From Euglena gracilis (lineage: Eukaryota; Euglenida; Euglenophyceae; Euglenales), in NCBI GenBank assembly GCA_039621445.1, contig CP154956.1, positions 95,608,406-95,672,405 on the forward strand: DNA of 64,000 nucleotides, given 5' to 3'. Below are positions 1-13,600 of the stretch, piece after piece (position 1 is the first letter of the stretch; the number at the start of each line of letters is the position of its first letter). The position numbers and the translations under genes are program-made. The notes under the pieces are model-generated. The model saw nothing but the letters and a program-made list of their open reading frames with translations. It did no database searches and was not told where the DNA came from.

Positions 1-3000
1 TAAACATGCTTCCGATCGTTATTTCCGCGATTCAGATCGCGGCATTCGCGAATCTGAAAAATTTTCGCGGGAAAAGCGACGGAAATCATGGTAAACATGA
101 TTCCGATCGTTATTTCCGCGATTCAGATAGCGGCATTCGCGAATCTGAAAAATTTTCGCGGGAAATGCGACGGAAATCATGGTAATCATGATTCCGACGC
201 GCTTCCCACGATTCAGACCGCGGCATTTCGCGAATCTGAAAAATTATTGCGGGAAATGCGACGGAAATCATGGTAAACATGATTCCGATCGTGATTTCCG
301 CGATTCAGATCGCGGCATTCGTGAAGCTGAAAAATTTTCGCGGGAAATGCGATGGAAATAATGGTAATCATGATTTAGATCGCGATTTCCACGATTCAGA
401 TCACGACATTCGCGGATCTGAAAAATTTTCGCGGGAAATGCGACGGAAATCACGGTAATCATGATTTAGATCGCAATTTCCACGATTCAGATCGCGGCAT
501 TCGCGAATCTGAAAATTTTTCGCGGGAAATGCAACTGAAATCATGGTAATCATGATTCAGATCGCGATTTCCGTGATTCAGATCGCAGCATTCGCGAATC
601 TGAAAAATTTTTGCGGGAAATGTGACGGAAATCATGGTAAACATGATTCCGATCGTGATTTCCGCGATTCAGATCGCGGCATTCGCGAATCTAAAAATTT
701 GTCGCGGGAAATGCGACGGAAATCATGGTAATCATGATTCCGATTGCGATTTCCACGATTCAGATCGCGACATTCGCGGATCCGAAAAATTTTCGCGGGA
801 AATGCGACGGAAATCATGGTAAACATGATTCCGATCGTGATTTCCGCGATTCAGATCGCGGCATTCGCGAATCTAAAAATTTGTCGCGGGAAATGCGACG
901 GAAATCATGGTAATCATGATTCCGATTGCGATTTCCACGATTCAGATCGCGACATTCGCGGATCCGAAAAATTTTCGCGGGAAATGCGACGGAAATCATG
1001 GTAAAAATGATTCCGATCGTGATTTCTGCGATTCAGATCACGGCATTCGCGAATCTGAAAAATTTTCGCGGGAAATGCGACGGAAATCATGGTAATCATG
1101 ATTCCGATTGCGATTTCCACGATTCAGATCGCGACATTCGCGGATCCGAAAAATTTTCGCGGGAAATGCGACGGAAATCATGGTAAACATGCTTCCTATC
1201 GTAATTTCCGCGATTGAGATCGCGGCATTCGCGAATCGGAAAACTTTTCGCGGGAAATGCGACAGAAATCATGGTAATCATGATTTAGATCGCAATTTCC
1301 ACGATTCAGATCACGGCATTTCGCGAATCTGAAAATTTTTCGCAGGAAATGCGACGGAAATCATGGTAATCATGATTCCGATCGCGATTTCCGCGATTCA
1401 GTTCGCGACATTCGCGAATCTGAAAAATTTTCGCGGGAAATGCGACGGAAATCATGGTAAACATGATTCCGATCGTGATTTCCGCGATTCAGTTCGCGAC
1501 ATTCGCGAATCTGAAAAATTTTCGCGGGAAATGCGACCGAAATCATGGTAATCATGATTCTGATCGCGACTTCCGCGATTCAGATCGCGGCATTCGCGAA
1601 TCTGAAAAATTTTGGCGGGAAATGCGGCGGAAATCATGGTAATCATGATTCCGATCGTGATTTCCGCGATTCAGATCGCGGCATTCCCGGATCTGAAAAA
1701 TTTTCGCGGGAAATGCGACGGAAATCACGGTAAACATGATTCCGATCGTTATTTCCGCAATTCAGATCGCGGCATCTGAAAAATTTTCGCGGGAAATGCG
1801 ACGGAAATCATGATAATCATGATTCCGATCGCGACTTCCACGATTCAGGTCGCGGCATTCGCGAATCTGAAAAATTATCGCGGGAAATGCGACGGAAATC
1901 ATGGTAAACATGATTCCGATCGTGATTTCCGCGATTGAGATCGCGGCATTCGCGAATCTGAAAATTTTTCGCGGGAAATGCGACGGAAATCATGGTAAAC
2001 ATGACTCCGATCGTTATTTCCGCGATTCAGATCGCGGCATTCGCGAATCTGAAAAATTTTCGCGGGAAATGCGACGGAAATCATGGTAATCATGATTCCG
2101 ATCGCGCTTCCCACCATTCAGACCGCGGCATTCACGAATCTGAAAAATTATTGCGGGAAATGCGACGGAAAACATGGTAATCATGATTCCGATCGCAATT
2201 TCCGCGATTCAGATCGCGGCATTCGTGAAGCTGAAAAATTTTCGCGGGAAATGCGACGGAAATACTGGTAATCATGATTTAGATCGTGATTTCCACGATT
2301 CAGATCGCGACATTCGCGGATCTGAAAAATTTTCGCGGGAAATGCGACGGAAATCATGGTAAAAATGATTCCGATCGTGATTTCCGCGATTCAGATCACG
2401 GCATTCACGAATCTGAAAAATTTTCGCGGGAAATGCGACGGAAAGCATGGTAATCATGATTCCGATCGTGATTTCCGCGATTCAGATCGCGGCATTCGTG
2501 AATCTGAAAAATTTTCGCGGGAAATGCGACGGAAATCATGGTAATCATGATTCCGATCGTGATTTCCGCGATTCAGATCGCGACATTCGCGGATCTGAAA
2601 AATTTTCGCGGGAAATGCGACGGAAATCATGGTAAACATGCTTCCGATCGTGATTTCCGCGATTCAGATCGCGACATTCGCGAATCTGAAAAATTTTCGC
2701 GGGAAATGCGACAGAAATCATGGTAATCATGATTTAGATCGTAATTTCCACGGTTCAGATTGCGGCATTCGCGAATCTGAAAATTTTTCGCGGGAAATGC
2801 GACGGAAATCATGGTAATCATGATTCCGATCGCGATTTCCGTGATTCAGATCGCGGCATTCGCGAATCTGAAAAATTTTCGCGGGAAATGTGACGGAAAT
2901 CATGGTAAACATGATTCCGATCGTGATTGCTGCGATTCAGATCGCGGCATTCGCGAATCTGAAAATTTTTCGCGGGAAATGCGACGGAAATCATGGTAAT

Positions 3001-3690
3001 CATGATTCCGATCGCGATTTCCGTGATTCAGATCGCGGCATTCGCGGATCTGAAAAATTTTTGCGGGAAAAGCGACGGAAATCATGGTAAACATCATTCC
3101 GATCGTGATTTCCGGGATTCAGATCGCGGCATTCACGAATCTGAAAAATTTTCGCGGGAAATGTGACGGAAATAATGGTAATCATGATTTAGATCGCAAT
3201 TTCAACGATTCAGATCACGGCATTCGCGAATCTGAAAATTTTTCGCAGGAAATGCGACGGAAATCATGGTAATCATGATTCCGATCGCGATTTCCGCGAT
3301 TCAGATCGCGACATTCGCGGATCTGAAAAATTTTTGCGGGAAATGCGACAGAAATCATGGCAATCATGATTCCGATCGTGGTTTCCGCGATTCAGATCGC
3401 GGCATTCGCGAATCTGAAAAATTTTTGCGGGAATGCGACGGAAATCATGGTAATCATGATTTAGATCGCGATTTCTACGATTCAGATCGCGGCATTCGCG
3501 AATCTGAAAATTTTTCGCAGAAAATGCGACGGAAATCATGGTAATCATGATTCGGATCGCGATTTCCGTGATTCAGATCGCGACATTCGCGGATCTGAAA
3601 TTTTTTTGCGGGAAATGCGACGGATATCATGGTAAACATGATTTAGATCGTGATTTCCGCGATTCAGATCGCGGCATTTGCGAATCTGAA
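1..3690. repeat. 91-bp satellite array, about 40 copies
   Basis: Tandem 91-bp monomers run from the window edge to about 3690, so the left end is not seen. Words such as GATTTCCGCGATTCAGATCG and GCGGGAAATGCGACGGAAAT recur every 91 bases. Each monomer holds two imperfect inverted repeats: TTCAGATCGCG against CGCGAATCTGAA around a GCATT loop, and GGAAATCATG against CATGATTCC around a GTAAT-type loop. Variants alternate locally as a 182-bp dimer (634-815 and 816-997 are almost identical). Open frames of about 62 codons on both strands follow from the repeat and are not genes. Some copies carry small indels, for example near 1775. Confidence 0.95.
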
Positions 3691-4455
3691 ATTATTTTTT
3701 TTAGCATTGTGTGCTGAATGGATACATACCCATTCCATAACATGCCAGATGGAGGTGTGGAAGGTGTGTGAAACAGATTTCGCGCCTCCAAACAACAAGG
3801 CAACACCTCGTTGTTGGAGTACTTGATGTACGGTCGCGCATAGCAAACCGTACCCAAGTGTTGGTTGTGCGTGAAATCGGTGTTAGTGTCGTTTTTTGAA
3901 CTGAACATGTAGAAAGAAAACATGGCAAAGCGGAAATTCTCCTTGTGTGCACACATTGGCTGGGGTTGTCAGAGTAGTTGTCCTGGGTGCGCATGTCGGT
4001 CTGGTGGGGTGTGTGTGTAAAAATGGGGGTGCGCATTTGTAGCTGCTCGGGGGTGTACAGATGTGTCTGAAATCGACACATCTGGTGGAAAATGGGGTGT
4101 TTGTGCAGCGGGCGACTACTCGACGTCGTACGTACTTCTGGCCATTGGGCTTTCGTCTTGGAACCCAGTGAAACGTGGGAGGTGTACCGCTACTTGCTTG
4201 CCCTGCCTCATGGGGAACGAAAGTCGGTGTGTGGTTGGGCAGGGGGGTAACTTTCTCGGTACACCCGGTGTAGAAAACGTTGGTAGGTGTGGTGGAAAAC
4301 GGGGTAAAAGTTTTTGAAAACGGTGTGGAAAATTTGGTGGTCGTCGCGATCGACGCCACAGGTAATGGGGAGTTTGGAAGGCAATGAAGAGTACGGAGTT
4401 GTGTGCAAACAGCAGGAGCGGGTATCCACTGCCAGCTGGTACTGACGTAACAGGG
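3691..4455 (-). other. noncoding flank, related to the 3' region of the gag-LTR element
   Basis: No convincing gene. From about 3950 to 4380 the sequence is a diverged direct copy of about 10030-10440, which lies just 3' of the gag gene in the neighbouring LTR element. Shared words include gtagctgctcggggg/gtagctgctggggggt and ttggaacccagtgaaacg. This fits it being the continuation of the older gag element (16369-21185), separated from it by the insertion at 4461-16363. The first 260 bases after the satellite match nothing else I can see. Confidence 0.5.
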
Positions 4456-4460
4456 CTATC

Positions 4461-4905
4461 AGTGTACGTCCCGCCATTTCTCTTTCGCTTTTCCCTTTTT
4501 TTCCCAGAAAAGGCGCGGGAGTAACAAAATAAAATTTCTAAACCCTTTGACCCCTTTATGCAGAGCACAAGGCAAAGGGAGAGGAGATTTTGTTTTGGGA
4601 CCCGAGTCCCTTTTCTGTTGTTCTTGTTGACCTCTTCGGGTCTTGATAAACAGAACAAAAATAATTGTAAAGATTGGGGTCTTCGCCCCTCAAAGGAAAA
4701 CCTACTTACAAAACCAACCCAATAAAACCTTAAGCTAAGTAGGAATCAAGTGTTTCTTATTCTGCAAAGGAATTCCCTAACTGGGACGTCATCACCAGTT
4801 AGTGCAGAATCACATAGCACTGTGTGCAGCTGGCCAAAGGCCAGTTAACAGGCATTCGCCCTTTGTAGCACACAATACCATGGCATCATGGCTGCCTGGT
4901 ACACA
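4461..4905 (-). repeat. 3' LTR of the gag-only element
   Basis: Nearly identical to 15921-16363: four substitutions and two single-base indels were seen by eye. The plus-strand termini are AGTGTACGTCCC and CTGGTACACA. The outer edge abuts the target duplication CTATC. A related, more diverged LTR lies at 56434-56844. Confidence 0.88.
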
Positions 4906-4915
4906 TCCCCCTCAC
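4906..4915 (-). other. polypurine tract
   Basis: Read on the minus strand, GTGAGGGGGA lies directly before the 3' LTR start TGTGTACC, the expected place for plus-strand DNA priming. The related LTR at 56434-56844 is preceded by GGGAGAGGGA in the same position. Confidence 0.7.
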
Positions 4916-6180
4916 AGTGCTATGCCCGATTTCCCTCCTGGACCAGGCCAGTCGGGATGCCAGGCACAGCCCTGTGTGGGATGGGCACCAGGAACCATGC
5001 TTGGTTCCAACTTACCTTAGGGTATAAATATGTCACCCAAAACCCGAAAACGCGCAAAAGAGGTTACCGCTTAGGCGGCTACCTACTTTTTTTTGCGTTA
5101 AAGTGTTGGGGACAAGTATAAGCCCAGGGAAAATGGGGCTGGAAGGTTTTCCATTCCAGAAACCCATCCTCCCCGTTTGGGTGTGCCAAAGGCACTTGAG
5201 GTGGTATATTCCAGAACTCAGAAAAGAATTCTGGGGTGGGTGTGGAAGGGGGGGCACCTGGCCAGTCAGACCTGACCAGGGAGAGAAGTACTACTTTACA
5301 GAACCAACTGCCGGAGCCAGCTTTTGCCCAGGGGGGGAAAGGGAGAGGAGTGGGGGGCTGGTCTTAGGACCGTGAAAAGGAATTTTTGCTGGCGGGCAGC
5401 CTTATGGGCCTTATGGCCGAAAAGAAGTTGACTACTTATTACGGTGTGCGCGCTGCACGCTGTGCGTAGTCTTACTAGCGCCGTGGCGCTTTTGTGGTTC
5501 TTCGGTCTGCACCAAGACGATGTATAGCGCCGAAGCGCTTTTGGGACTTCGCCCTTTTGGAGGGGGGGGGGGGCTTTCAGCCGAAGCTGATTTTTGGGAC
5601 TGTGCCCTTCCGGGGGGGGGGTGCTTTCAGCCGAAGCTGATTGTGGGACTTCGCCCTCGCGGGGGGGGGGGGGTGGCTTTCATCCAATTGTAGGTAAAGC
5701 GTTCAGTTTTCAGCAAAGGCTGACTTTTTGTGTAAAGAAAACAGAAACAGTTATCTGGTTTGGTTGTAGTTGTGACTAAAAAATCGAAAAAATTCTAAAT
5801 TTTAGTAAAGACTTTTTTTTAAAAAAAAAATGTTTTTGGTCCGAAGACGATTGTAACGTTTGATTGTGATGTTTGAAGATGGTTTATTTGTAACACATTG
5901 TACGAGTTTGCTAAACCCTAAAAATTTGGTGCATATCCATGCTTTGTACACTTTCAGCCTGTCGGCCCTTGTAAGGGGGGGGGCAGGCAAAATGCTGTCC
6001 ACCGAATTTTTTAAAGAATATTTGTAAACAACATTGGACAATTCACAACGCAAAGTAATGTTGTATGTTACAGCAGTGTAGTGAGGCATAAGCCTCCAAC
6101 GAAATAAATTATAAAGAATAAACCTCGTTCATGGATGCGAGTTTTGTACGTAACGTACTTGTCCACGGCTGTCCTGCAGA

Positions 6181-6600
6181 CCCCCCCCCCCGAATGTGCG
6201 AAGCCACAGCCCCCCCCCCCCCCGAATTTTTTTTATGCAAAAAGGCTGATCCTTGCCTGTTACTTACTGGGGGGCTGTGGCTTCGCACATTCGGTGGGCG
6301 GCGGGGGGCTGTGGCTTCGCACATTCGGTGGGCGGCGGGGGGGGCTGTGGCTTCGCACATTCGGGGGGGGGGGGGGTGTGGCTTCGCACATTCGGGGGGG
6401 GGGGGCTGTGGCTTCGCACATTTCATGGGGTGGGCTGTGACTTCGCACATTCGGGGGGGGGGCTCTGACTTCGCACTTTCAGAGGGTGTGTGGTGACTTC
6501 GCACCGCACTGCCGGGGGGGGGGCTGGTGACTTCGCACCGCACTGCCGGAGGGGGTTGCTGGTGTCTCCGCACCACACTGCCAGGGGGGGGGGGCTGGTA
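6181..6600. repeat. G-run tandem repeat with inverted leading copies
   Basis: About a dozen units of roughly 30-35 bases, with the core ggctgtggcttcgcacattc followed by G runs of variable length. The first two units (6181-6232) are inverted (gaatgtgcgaagccacag between C runs), so the block can fold back on itself. Later units drift to gtgacttcgcaccgcactgc. The open frames here are low-complexity by-products. Confidence 0.85.
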
Positions 6601-6899
6601 AAAAAAATTTGCAACCGTTGTCACGTGTAGTGAAATAATGTTGAAGAAAGTCAAAAAAAAATTTTGTTTGTGTAAAAGAAAACTTGCATTCGCAAAGAAA
6701 ACCTGCCTTTCTGGCAATTATGGCTGTCCAGCCTCGAACACAAACAAATAGCACACCTAGAAACAGTATGCGTTCAGATTTCACGTGCAGCAATGGCTGT
6801 TCATCCTCCAAGCAAACCGCACACCTGGAAACAGTACGGGTGCAGATTTCACTGCCCTTCATTATACTGTGGTGTGTTTTTGTGTGGTGTGGTTCGGTG

Positions 6900-7230
6900 T
6901 GGCTGTCTGCCGCTGCTGCTGCTGCCGCCTGCTGCGTCTGCCTTCCTGCTGCGGCTGCCGCTTGCCTGCTGCGGCTGTCTGTCTGCTGCGGCGGTTTGCC
7001 TGCTGCGGCTGGCTGGCTGGCTGGCTGGCTGGCTGTGCTGGCTATGCTGGCTGTGCTGGCTGTGCTGGCTGTGCTGGCTGTGCTGGCTGTGCTGGCTGTG
7101 CTGGCTGTGCCGGCTGTGCCGGCTGTGCCGGCTGTGCCGGCTGTGCCGGCTGTGCCGGCTGTGCCGGCTGTGCCGGCTGTGCCGGCTGTGCCGGCTGTGC
7201 CGGCTGTGCTGGCTGTGCTGGCTGTGGTGG
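6900..7230. repeat. CTG-rich and 9-bp minisatellite
   Basis: A CTG/CTGCGG-rich lead-in (6905-7012) passes into about 22 copies of a 9-bp unit, first ggctgtgct, then ggctgtgcc from about 7107, then ggctgtgct again. Because 9 is a multiple of 3, all frames stay open and encode simple Cys/Leu, Ala/Val or Ser/His repeats. I do not regard these as genes. Confidence 0.85.
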
Positions 7231-10200
7231 CTGTGTACTGTTTCACCTGTGCGGTGCTTGTGCGGATTCAGGAAAAAAATATTTTGATGCAGATTGTACG
7301 CGTTGTATCGCATTGTACCACATTGTACATCAGGACATTATATCACATTGTACACCAAGGCAGTGTACCGCATTGTACCACATTGTATGCCAAGGCAAAC
7401 ATGTTGCAGTTTGAAGAAAAAATCACTGACTTTTGTGTTTCGGTGGACTGTGGCTACAGTCCAGTTATTTTCGGTGTTCTGCCCCATAAAATGCCTCAAA
7501 AAATATTTTGCCTCCTTAAAGGCTTGGAAACGGTGTTTTGCCTCCGTAAAGGCTTGTATGGTTGAGCAGTGAGGAAGAACCCAACCGGAAAGCGGCATCC
7601 AGTTGGTTCAGAACACACCTCTGCGGGTACTGACTCCAAAGTCACTTGTACGGTTGAAGGTACCGTAAAAACGGTTCTTGGACTGAGGTAAAGCATCCTG
7701 CACATTGTGAAACATAAAAGAAAAATTGTGTTTTGTTGTAGAATATTATTCATAGCACCGAAAATTGTTGTTTGGTGTATGAATATGAAGTTTCTTGGAC
7801 AGAACTAATGATTTCAGTGACAGTCTTTATGATTTTCATCACATTCTGCGCATTCACAACCGTGGATTTTGTTATCTCAAAATCCGCGACAGTGGGTACA
7901 GCTTTCTGCTGATTGTGGGAGAAAAATGTCACTAAAAGCATATTGTGCGGTTCAAAAAGTTTACAGTACAGAAGGAATTCACTCCAGTTTCACATAGCTG
8001 TGGAATCATACGGTAATCTGTGCATACTGCACTTTCAGGGTAATCACCCTCACCAAAAGTACATTGGTCAAGGTGTTATCCGCGAAAATCGCAAAAAGTT
8101 GCGAATTTCGCTAAAATTGTAAAAAAAAAAATTTTTCAGAGAAAAAAAATTACTGAAAAAATGTAAATGTAAAACGTTTTTTTTTTCTTTCAGTTTTATG
8201 CACTACGGCACTTCAACCTGCTCACAGAGCTTTGTAGGGATTCAAGCGTATTTTTGGCCAGGGGGTGGTGCTCATCCGAGCTCCACCGCAAAAAGCGGTG
8301 TCACTATACAGTGATTGGAAATACGCTTGAATTATTGTTAAAAAAATGAAAATTTGTAGGAAAAACTGCTGCGGTGTATTTGCAATCAGAGAATCACAAA
8401 TACGAAAATGCATCCTCACACCTGTGACAGCTTGTCCATTGTACATCTTGATAATTGATAGTCGACCCGAAGGCCATTGGACCATACGGTCACTCTTGAT
8501 CCGACCGTAGTCGGTTGTATGAACAATCATTGTGAATTCTTCACATTGTCAAAAATCATTGTCTATTGGAAGGAGAGGGAAAGAGCACAAAATTTTTGCA
8601 AAACGGCAAAATTTTTGGAAAAAATGTGAAATTTCTGAAAAATCGCTAACATTTTTGAAAAAAATCAAAAATTTTAGAAAAATTGAAGGTCTTTGTACAA
8701 AAATAAAACGTGAATTGTGTATGTCACCACTTTTGCAGCAACATACGCGATTTACGTATTGTTCACCACATTCGCGATTGAGATTGTTGTGTGTAATACT
8801 GCATTTGAATCGCGAATTGTGATATTGTTGTAGACAGTTGTTGATTCACAAAAATCTTCATTTTTCTTGCCAAAAACAGAAGTGTTTTTTTTTGAAAAAA
8901 ACACGATTTTTGTGTTGAGTGGCACCTAAATGCCTTTGTACATAGGAACCACAGTTCAGGTCTCTATTTTTACGCATGGAACCGCGAATTTCACGATTTA
9001 GATCGCGAAAAACACAATTCTGGCGTAAAAATAACATTTTTGTAAAAAATCTGCAAATTCACAAAAAAATTCATGATTTTGCAAAAAAACGTTTCATTGT
9101 ATGTAGGTTGTGCAATTCGCGTTCATTTTCGCGACAATAATGATATTCATCACATTGTTCGCGGTTCCAATTGTAGGATTGTGCACCTCCTAAGAGGTTT
9201 GTCCGGACATCCGTCCATTATGGTTGGAGAGAGTATGTAAACGCGAATTTTGTGTTGTACATTGTCAAAATCTGGTTTTTGAGAAATTCTTCACCATTCC
9301 AGAGATGAAAAACACATTTTCATCCCAAAAGGGTGATATTGTAGGTAAGAAGCAAAAATTTTGACTTATACGGTTGAAAAGGTGATTATCACCACTTCAT
9401 CGAGGCTTTGGTGACAGAAATCACCACAGTCGCGTTTTGATGGTGTGTTCTTAATCCCATAGGATCTTTGGACATGAGTGATCACTGCGGATCCTTGGGG
9501 AAAAAGATTGTATTTTGAAAATTATAGTGGTAAGTGCGTATTCGCTGGGATTTTGGAAAACCAAGATTCCAAGACGCGTTATTGTAAAAAAATGTAAGGA
9601 TTCCCAGTGAGATTCGCGAAAACTGTCGCTTTCAGACCGGTAGAAGGCTGAAAACATAGTTTTCGGAACCACATTCGAGAATTCGGTGTGTCCTTGGACA
9701 CTTGTGTGGGAATACTTCCCGTTGTAGTCTTGGGGGAGTGGCATTCAGCCCTTCATGGTGAAATCAAAAGGAGGGGGGGGGGGTTGGAATTTGCGACATC
9801 CGCGATTCCAATCTAAGGTGCGATTCTCGCTTTTGTCTTTCACACCGGTTTTCCCCACAGAGCGGTTATACAACCAAGTGTATTTTGTGAGCTTCAAGTG
9901 TATGCATTGTACCCAAGGTACTTTGGATGGAACCAAGTGTACCAAGTGTACAATGTAGTTCAATGGTAGGTAAAACGGTAAGTTGTTAATGGTTTAACAG
10001 TTCAGAATCAGGTGCTGCGTAAATTCTCCAACGGTATGCGCATTGGCTGGGTGTGCAAGTGTTGTTGAGCATTTCGGTCTGGTGTCGTGCGTAAAAGTTG
10101 GTGTTGAAAGTTGTAGCTGCTGGGGGGTGTACAGGGGTGTCCAGAATCGACACACCTGGTGGGAAACGAAAACGTTTTGCAGCTGGGCGGTTACTCGACA

Positions 10201-10685
10201 CTGTTCGAACTTCAGGCCTGTTGTGCTTTCACCTTGGAACCCAGTGAAACGAGGGGGGTTAAGCTACTTGCTTTCCCTACCGCATGGAAAACGTGCGGTG
10301 AAAAGTCAGTGGGCAGGGGGCCAGCTTTCTCCTTACCCCTAGGGTGGAAAACGGTGTTTTACGGTTGTGGAAAACGTTGTTGCTGGGCGGGGGGCACGTC
10401 ATGAGAGACGCAAGGGGAGAAATTCGGTGGTGAGGTATGTGTGCAAGGTGTAGTGCGCAAACCATGGCTGGGAATTTCAACAAAAAATGCGGTTATGACA
10501 TAAATAGGAAGAAAACTTCCAGAAATACGTCAGAACCTGCAACCCGATTCAAGATGTAAGTCTCCGTATATGTGTAAGTACGGTAGTGGTTGTGTCGTTT
10601 GGGTAATGTAGTTGGGTATAGGTACTTGTATGAGTTTTGAGTATGAGTAGTGCGCAAAAGCGCGTTCTGCACAGCGGTGTTCCTC

Positions 10686-13600
10686 CTACGAGGATTCAGG
10701 GTTCTCATCCCCCTCCCTGCCCAAAGCCGGGGTTCCCTCCTCCAAAGAGGAAGTTTTAAACCCTTGCTTGTGGTGATGGGACTTGTAACACGTTTTAACA
10801 CCGCGATTTGAATCGCGATGACGTTGACTTGTACGGGGGGAATGAGAACGGTGACATTTTGTAGAATGATGGTTGTGTGATCCACAAAGGGAACACCGTT
10901 GTCGGTTTTGTGACTTGGATGGGCCTTCACCCGATTGTCGTTGTGGTGAACGAGGATCCGTTCGACCATGTGTGTGGTATCCCGGTTTCCCGGATTGTAA
11001 TCGCGAAGGGGGGGATCTACTTCGCGAACGGGATCGCGATGACTCGCGATTTGAATCACGTTTTATATGGGATCGGGATGACCAACCTTGAGATTCACGA
11101 TCGCGTCCGCGTTCGCGGAACGGTGATGGGGATCTTTGTCGATGCTTTGTATCTTGTGGTTTATCAAGTTTGTACGAAAACGTTGAGTAGCCTGAATTGT
11201 CGGATGAATTTGATCCTTGTGGGCTATGATGTCGCTTTCGCGCATCAGGATTTGGGCAATCACGGGACTTGTGCCCCGATTTGTTGCACAAAAAACACAA
11301 TTTATCCGAATTTTGGTCAGATGAAAAAGAATTGTGCGTTTTGGAGTCTCGCTTCGGAGATTTGGAAGTATTTGTGTATTCCTGTGAGGATTTGTGCGAA
11401 TTCTTCGCCTTTTGTAAGGCGTTGACCAAAAAACTAGGTATTCCTGCGGTGGGGTGGTGGCTGAACGCCGATTGTATCTGATTCAGTAGTTGTTTGAGCT
11501 TCATTTGCTTGGAAACGTAATTCCACCGTTGTTCAAGTTTAAGTGCGTTTCCCGCAAGCTCCTCGCGGTGAATTTCTTTGATGAGGTTGGGGATGAAATT
11601 CAAAAGAACAGCGTCAAACTGTTCTTTCATTTGATTTTCTCCCAACTCATCAACTTCACCAGCCAATCCCAACCATTTGGAATACCAAACGTCAATGGAC
11701 CTCCATTTTCGGTCACTTGGCGCGAATTGCCGCCATTTGTTCTCCAGCGCAATTTGCGATACCAAACTTGAACAGGTTGACGCATATTGGTCAACCAGTT
11801 CTGGGAAAGAAATCCGATTCCGGATCACAAGTTGTCGGGCGCGTTCTTTTTCTTCCTTAGGGAGGCAATCAATAAATTCCATTTTGATTACCTCGGGGTT
11901 CCTGTCCTGGGTTGGACCCTTAAGGTCCCAGTAGTATTCCCAGTCGCGCCAAAACTGTTTCCAACTTGTGGGATCTCCGTCCCATTGTGGCTTAACTTTG
12001 TTGGCAATTGTAATTGTACCTTTGAAATCGCGTTGTGGTGTGCGATTTCCGTCATGGTTGTTGGTATAGGGTTGTGACGGTGGCATGCGCGAAATCGCGT
12101 CCAGGTTGTTGCTCATGGTACCACAGGTACCATGGGTGTATGGTACGTCGCGATTCCGCGCATTTGGTGGTGGTATGTCGCGATTCCGCGACTCTGGTTG
12201 TAGAATGTCGCGATTCCGCGATTCTTGTTGTAGAATGTCGCGATTCCGCGATTCTGATTGTAAAGTGTCGCAATTCCGCGATTCGGGGTGTGGTAACATA
12301 CCAGGGGGGTAGGAATCCCGTTGTTCACCCGCAAATCGGGGAACCGCGGTAGATTCCGCGTTTGGTATTCGCGACCAATGACCAATACCCGGGGTAGGGG
12401 TATGGCTCATTCCGCGAATTAGTTCCGATTTCCGAAATTTTTGTTGTAAAACCAGAGGATTCACAGTTTTTGAGGCAAAAACCGGTTCCTCATCCGAAGA
12501 TTCACCCTTATGGGGGGGAATCTTAAGTTGTTGTATAAACGGGCGATTGTAATCGCGATTGTAAGCATGTTCATGATCATGTGCATCCGTGGATGCTTGT
12601 AGGGCATGTGCATCCGAGGATGGTTGTAGGGATGCACATACTGCGCCTTTGGAAAAATTGGCATCCAACAAGCCGCGAATTTGATGCACAAAGTCGCGAG
12701 TTGGATGTCGGGCATCCGAAGATGTTTCGGTTGATGCACAAACAGCGCTTTGTGAGCTGGAAGTTGCATTTTGACCACTGAAAACTTTGTTTTCATGGGC
12801 AAAGTGTGGGGGGTTGCAGGATTTTGCATGAATCTCATCCAAACTCAATGCAAAATCTTGGATACTTTGTTCCAATGAACCAACCACTTGGAAAAGGTCC
12901 GAAATTCGTTCAACATCACACTGCAAACGCTTAATACGTTTGCGGTATGAGGGTAGTTCATCCAAAAGTGGTAATTTGTCAACAATGGAGTCAAAATCCG
13001 CTGAAAGCTTTGGGAAAGTGGTGTCCAAGAATTGGACCCGTTTGGCCAAAGTTTCCATTGCGGTTGTAATGGTGTTCAACCGATTCTCGGTTTGTGTGAT
13101 TGAGGTACCCAACGTGGGTTGGGGCACCCCTACCGCATTTTCAGCGGTTTTGTCGTCCATCATTGTAGAAAGTTGGTTCTCCAACACCGAAATTTGTCGT
13201 TTTAGTGTGAGAACTTGCTGGGTGACCGAATTTTCGGTCCTCATCAAGGTTTCACAAAATTCTTGTATGTTTTCCTTATTTTTCGCAAGCATTTGGTCGT
13301 AAAATGTGCGAAAATACGGGGGTAGTTCGACTTCGCGAACGGTTTGTCCATCCGAGGCTGGTTGGAGTCCGGAGACCCTTGTAGAAAGTGTTTGTACGCG
13401 TTTTTGTAAATGGGAAGTGGTTGATTGTAAGGTTTTGTGTTGGGTATTCAAATCCGCAAGCGCGGTTTCAATGCCGGTGACATCCGGAAATGAATTTTGA
13501 ATACCGTTACACCGTTTGTGCAAATCCACAAACGCAGATTTGATTTTGTTCACATCCGCTTGTAACTGATTGTGCAAATCGGTTACAGTAGATCGTAGTG

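Larger units (their letters stand above)
4916..10685 (-). other. noncoding 3' internal region of the gag-only element
   Basis: About 5.8 kb between the gag stop and the polypurine tract without a supportable gene. About 4906-5480 is related to 56845-57450; shared words are acccgaaaacgcgcaaaa and gtgtgccaaaggcac. 5555-5690 has three copies of ttcagccgaagctgatt, each next to a G run. 8100-9700 is AT-rich, with scattered words like those of the 91-bp satellite (cacgatttagatcgcgaa). 10030-10440 is related to 3950-4380. Tandem repeats at 6181-6600 and 6900-7230 are listed separately. Confidence 0.7.

Noticed and set aside
6684-7565. Long open frames on both strands (up to 293 codons) as a gene
   Set aside because: They are driven by the 9-bp and CTG repeats; the product is only Ala/Val, Cys/Leu or Ser/His repeats.
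10877-11425. Plus-strand open frame opposite gag (also 17105-17719)
   Set aside because: Antisense shadow of the Arg/Asp-rich gag tail. The minus-strand frame is much longer and has zinc knuckles and a homologue.
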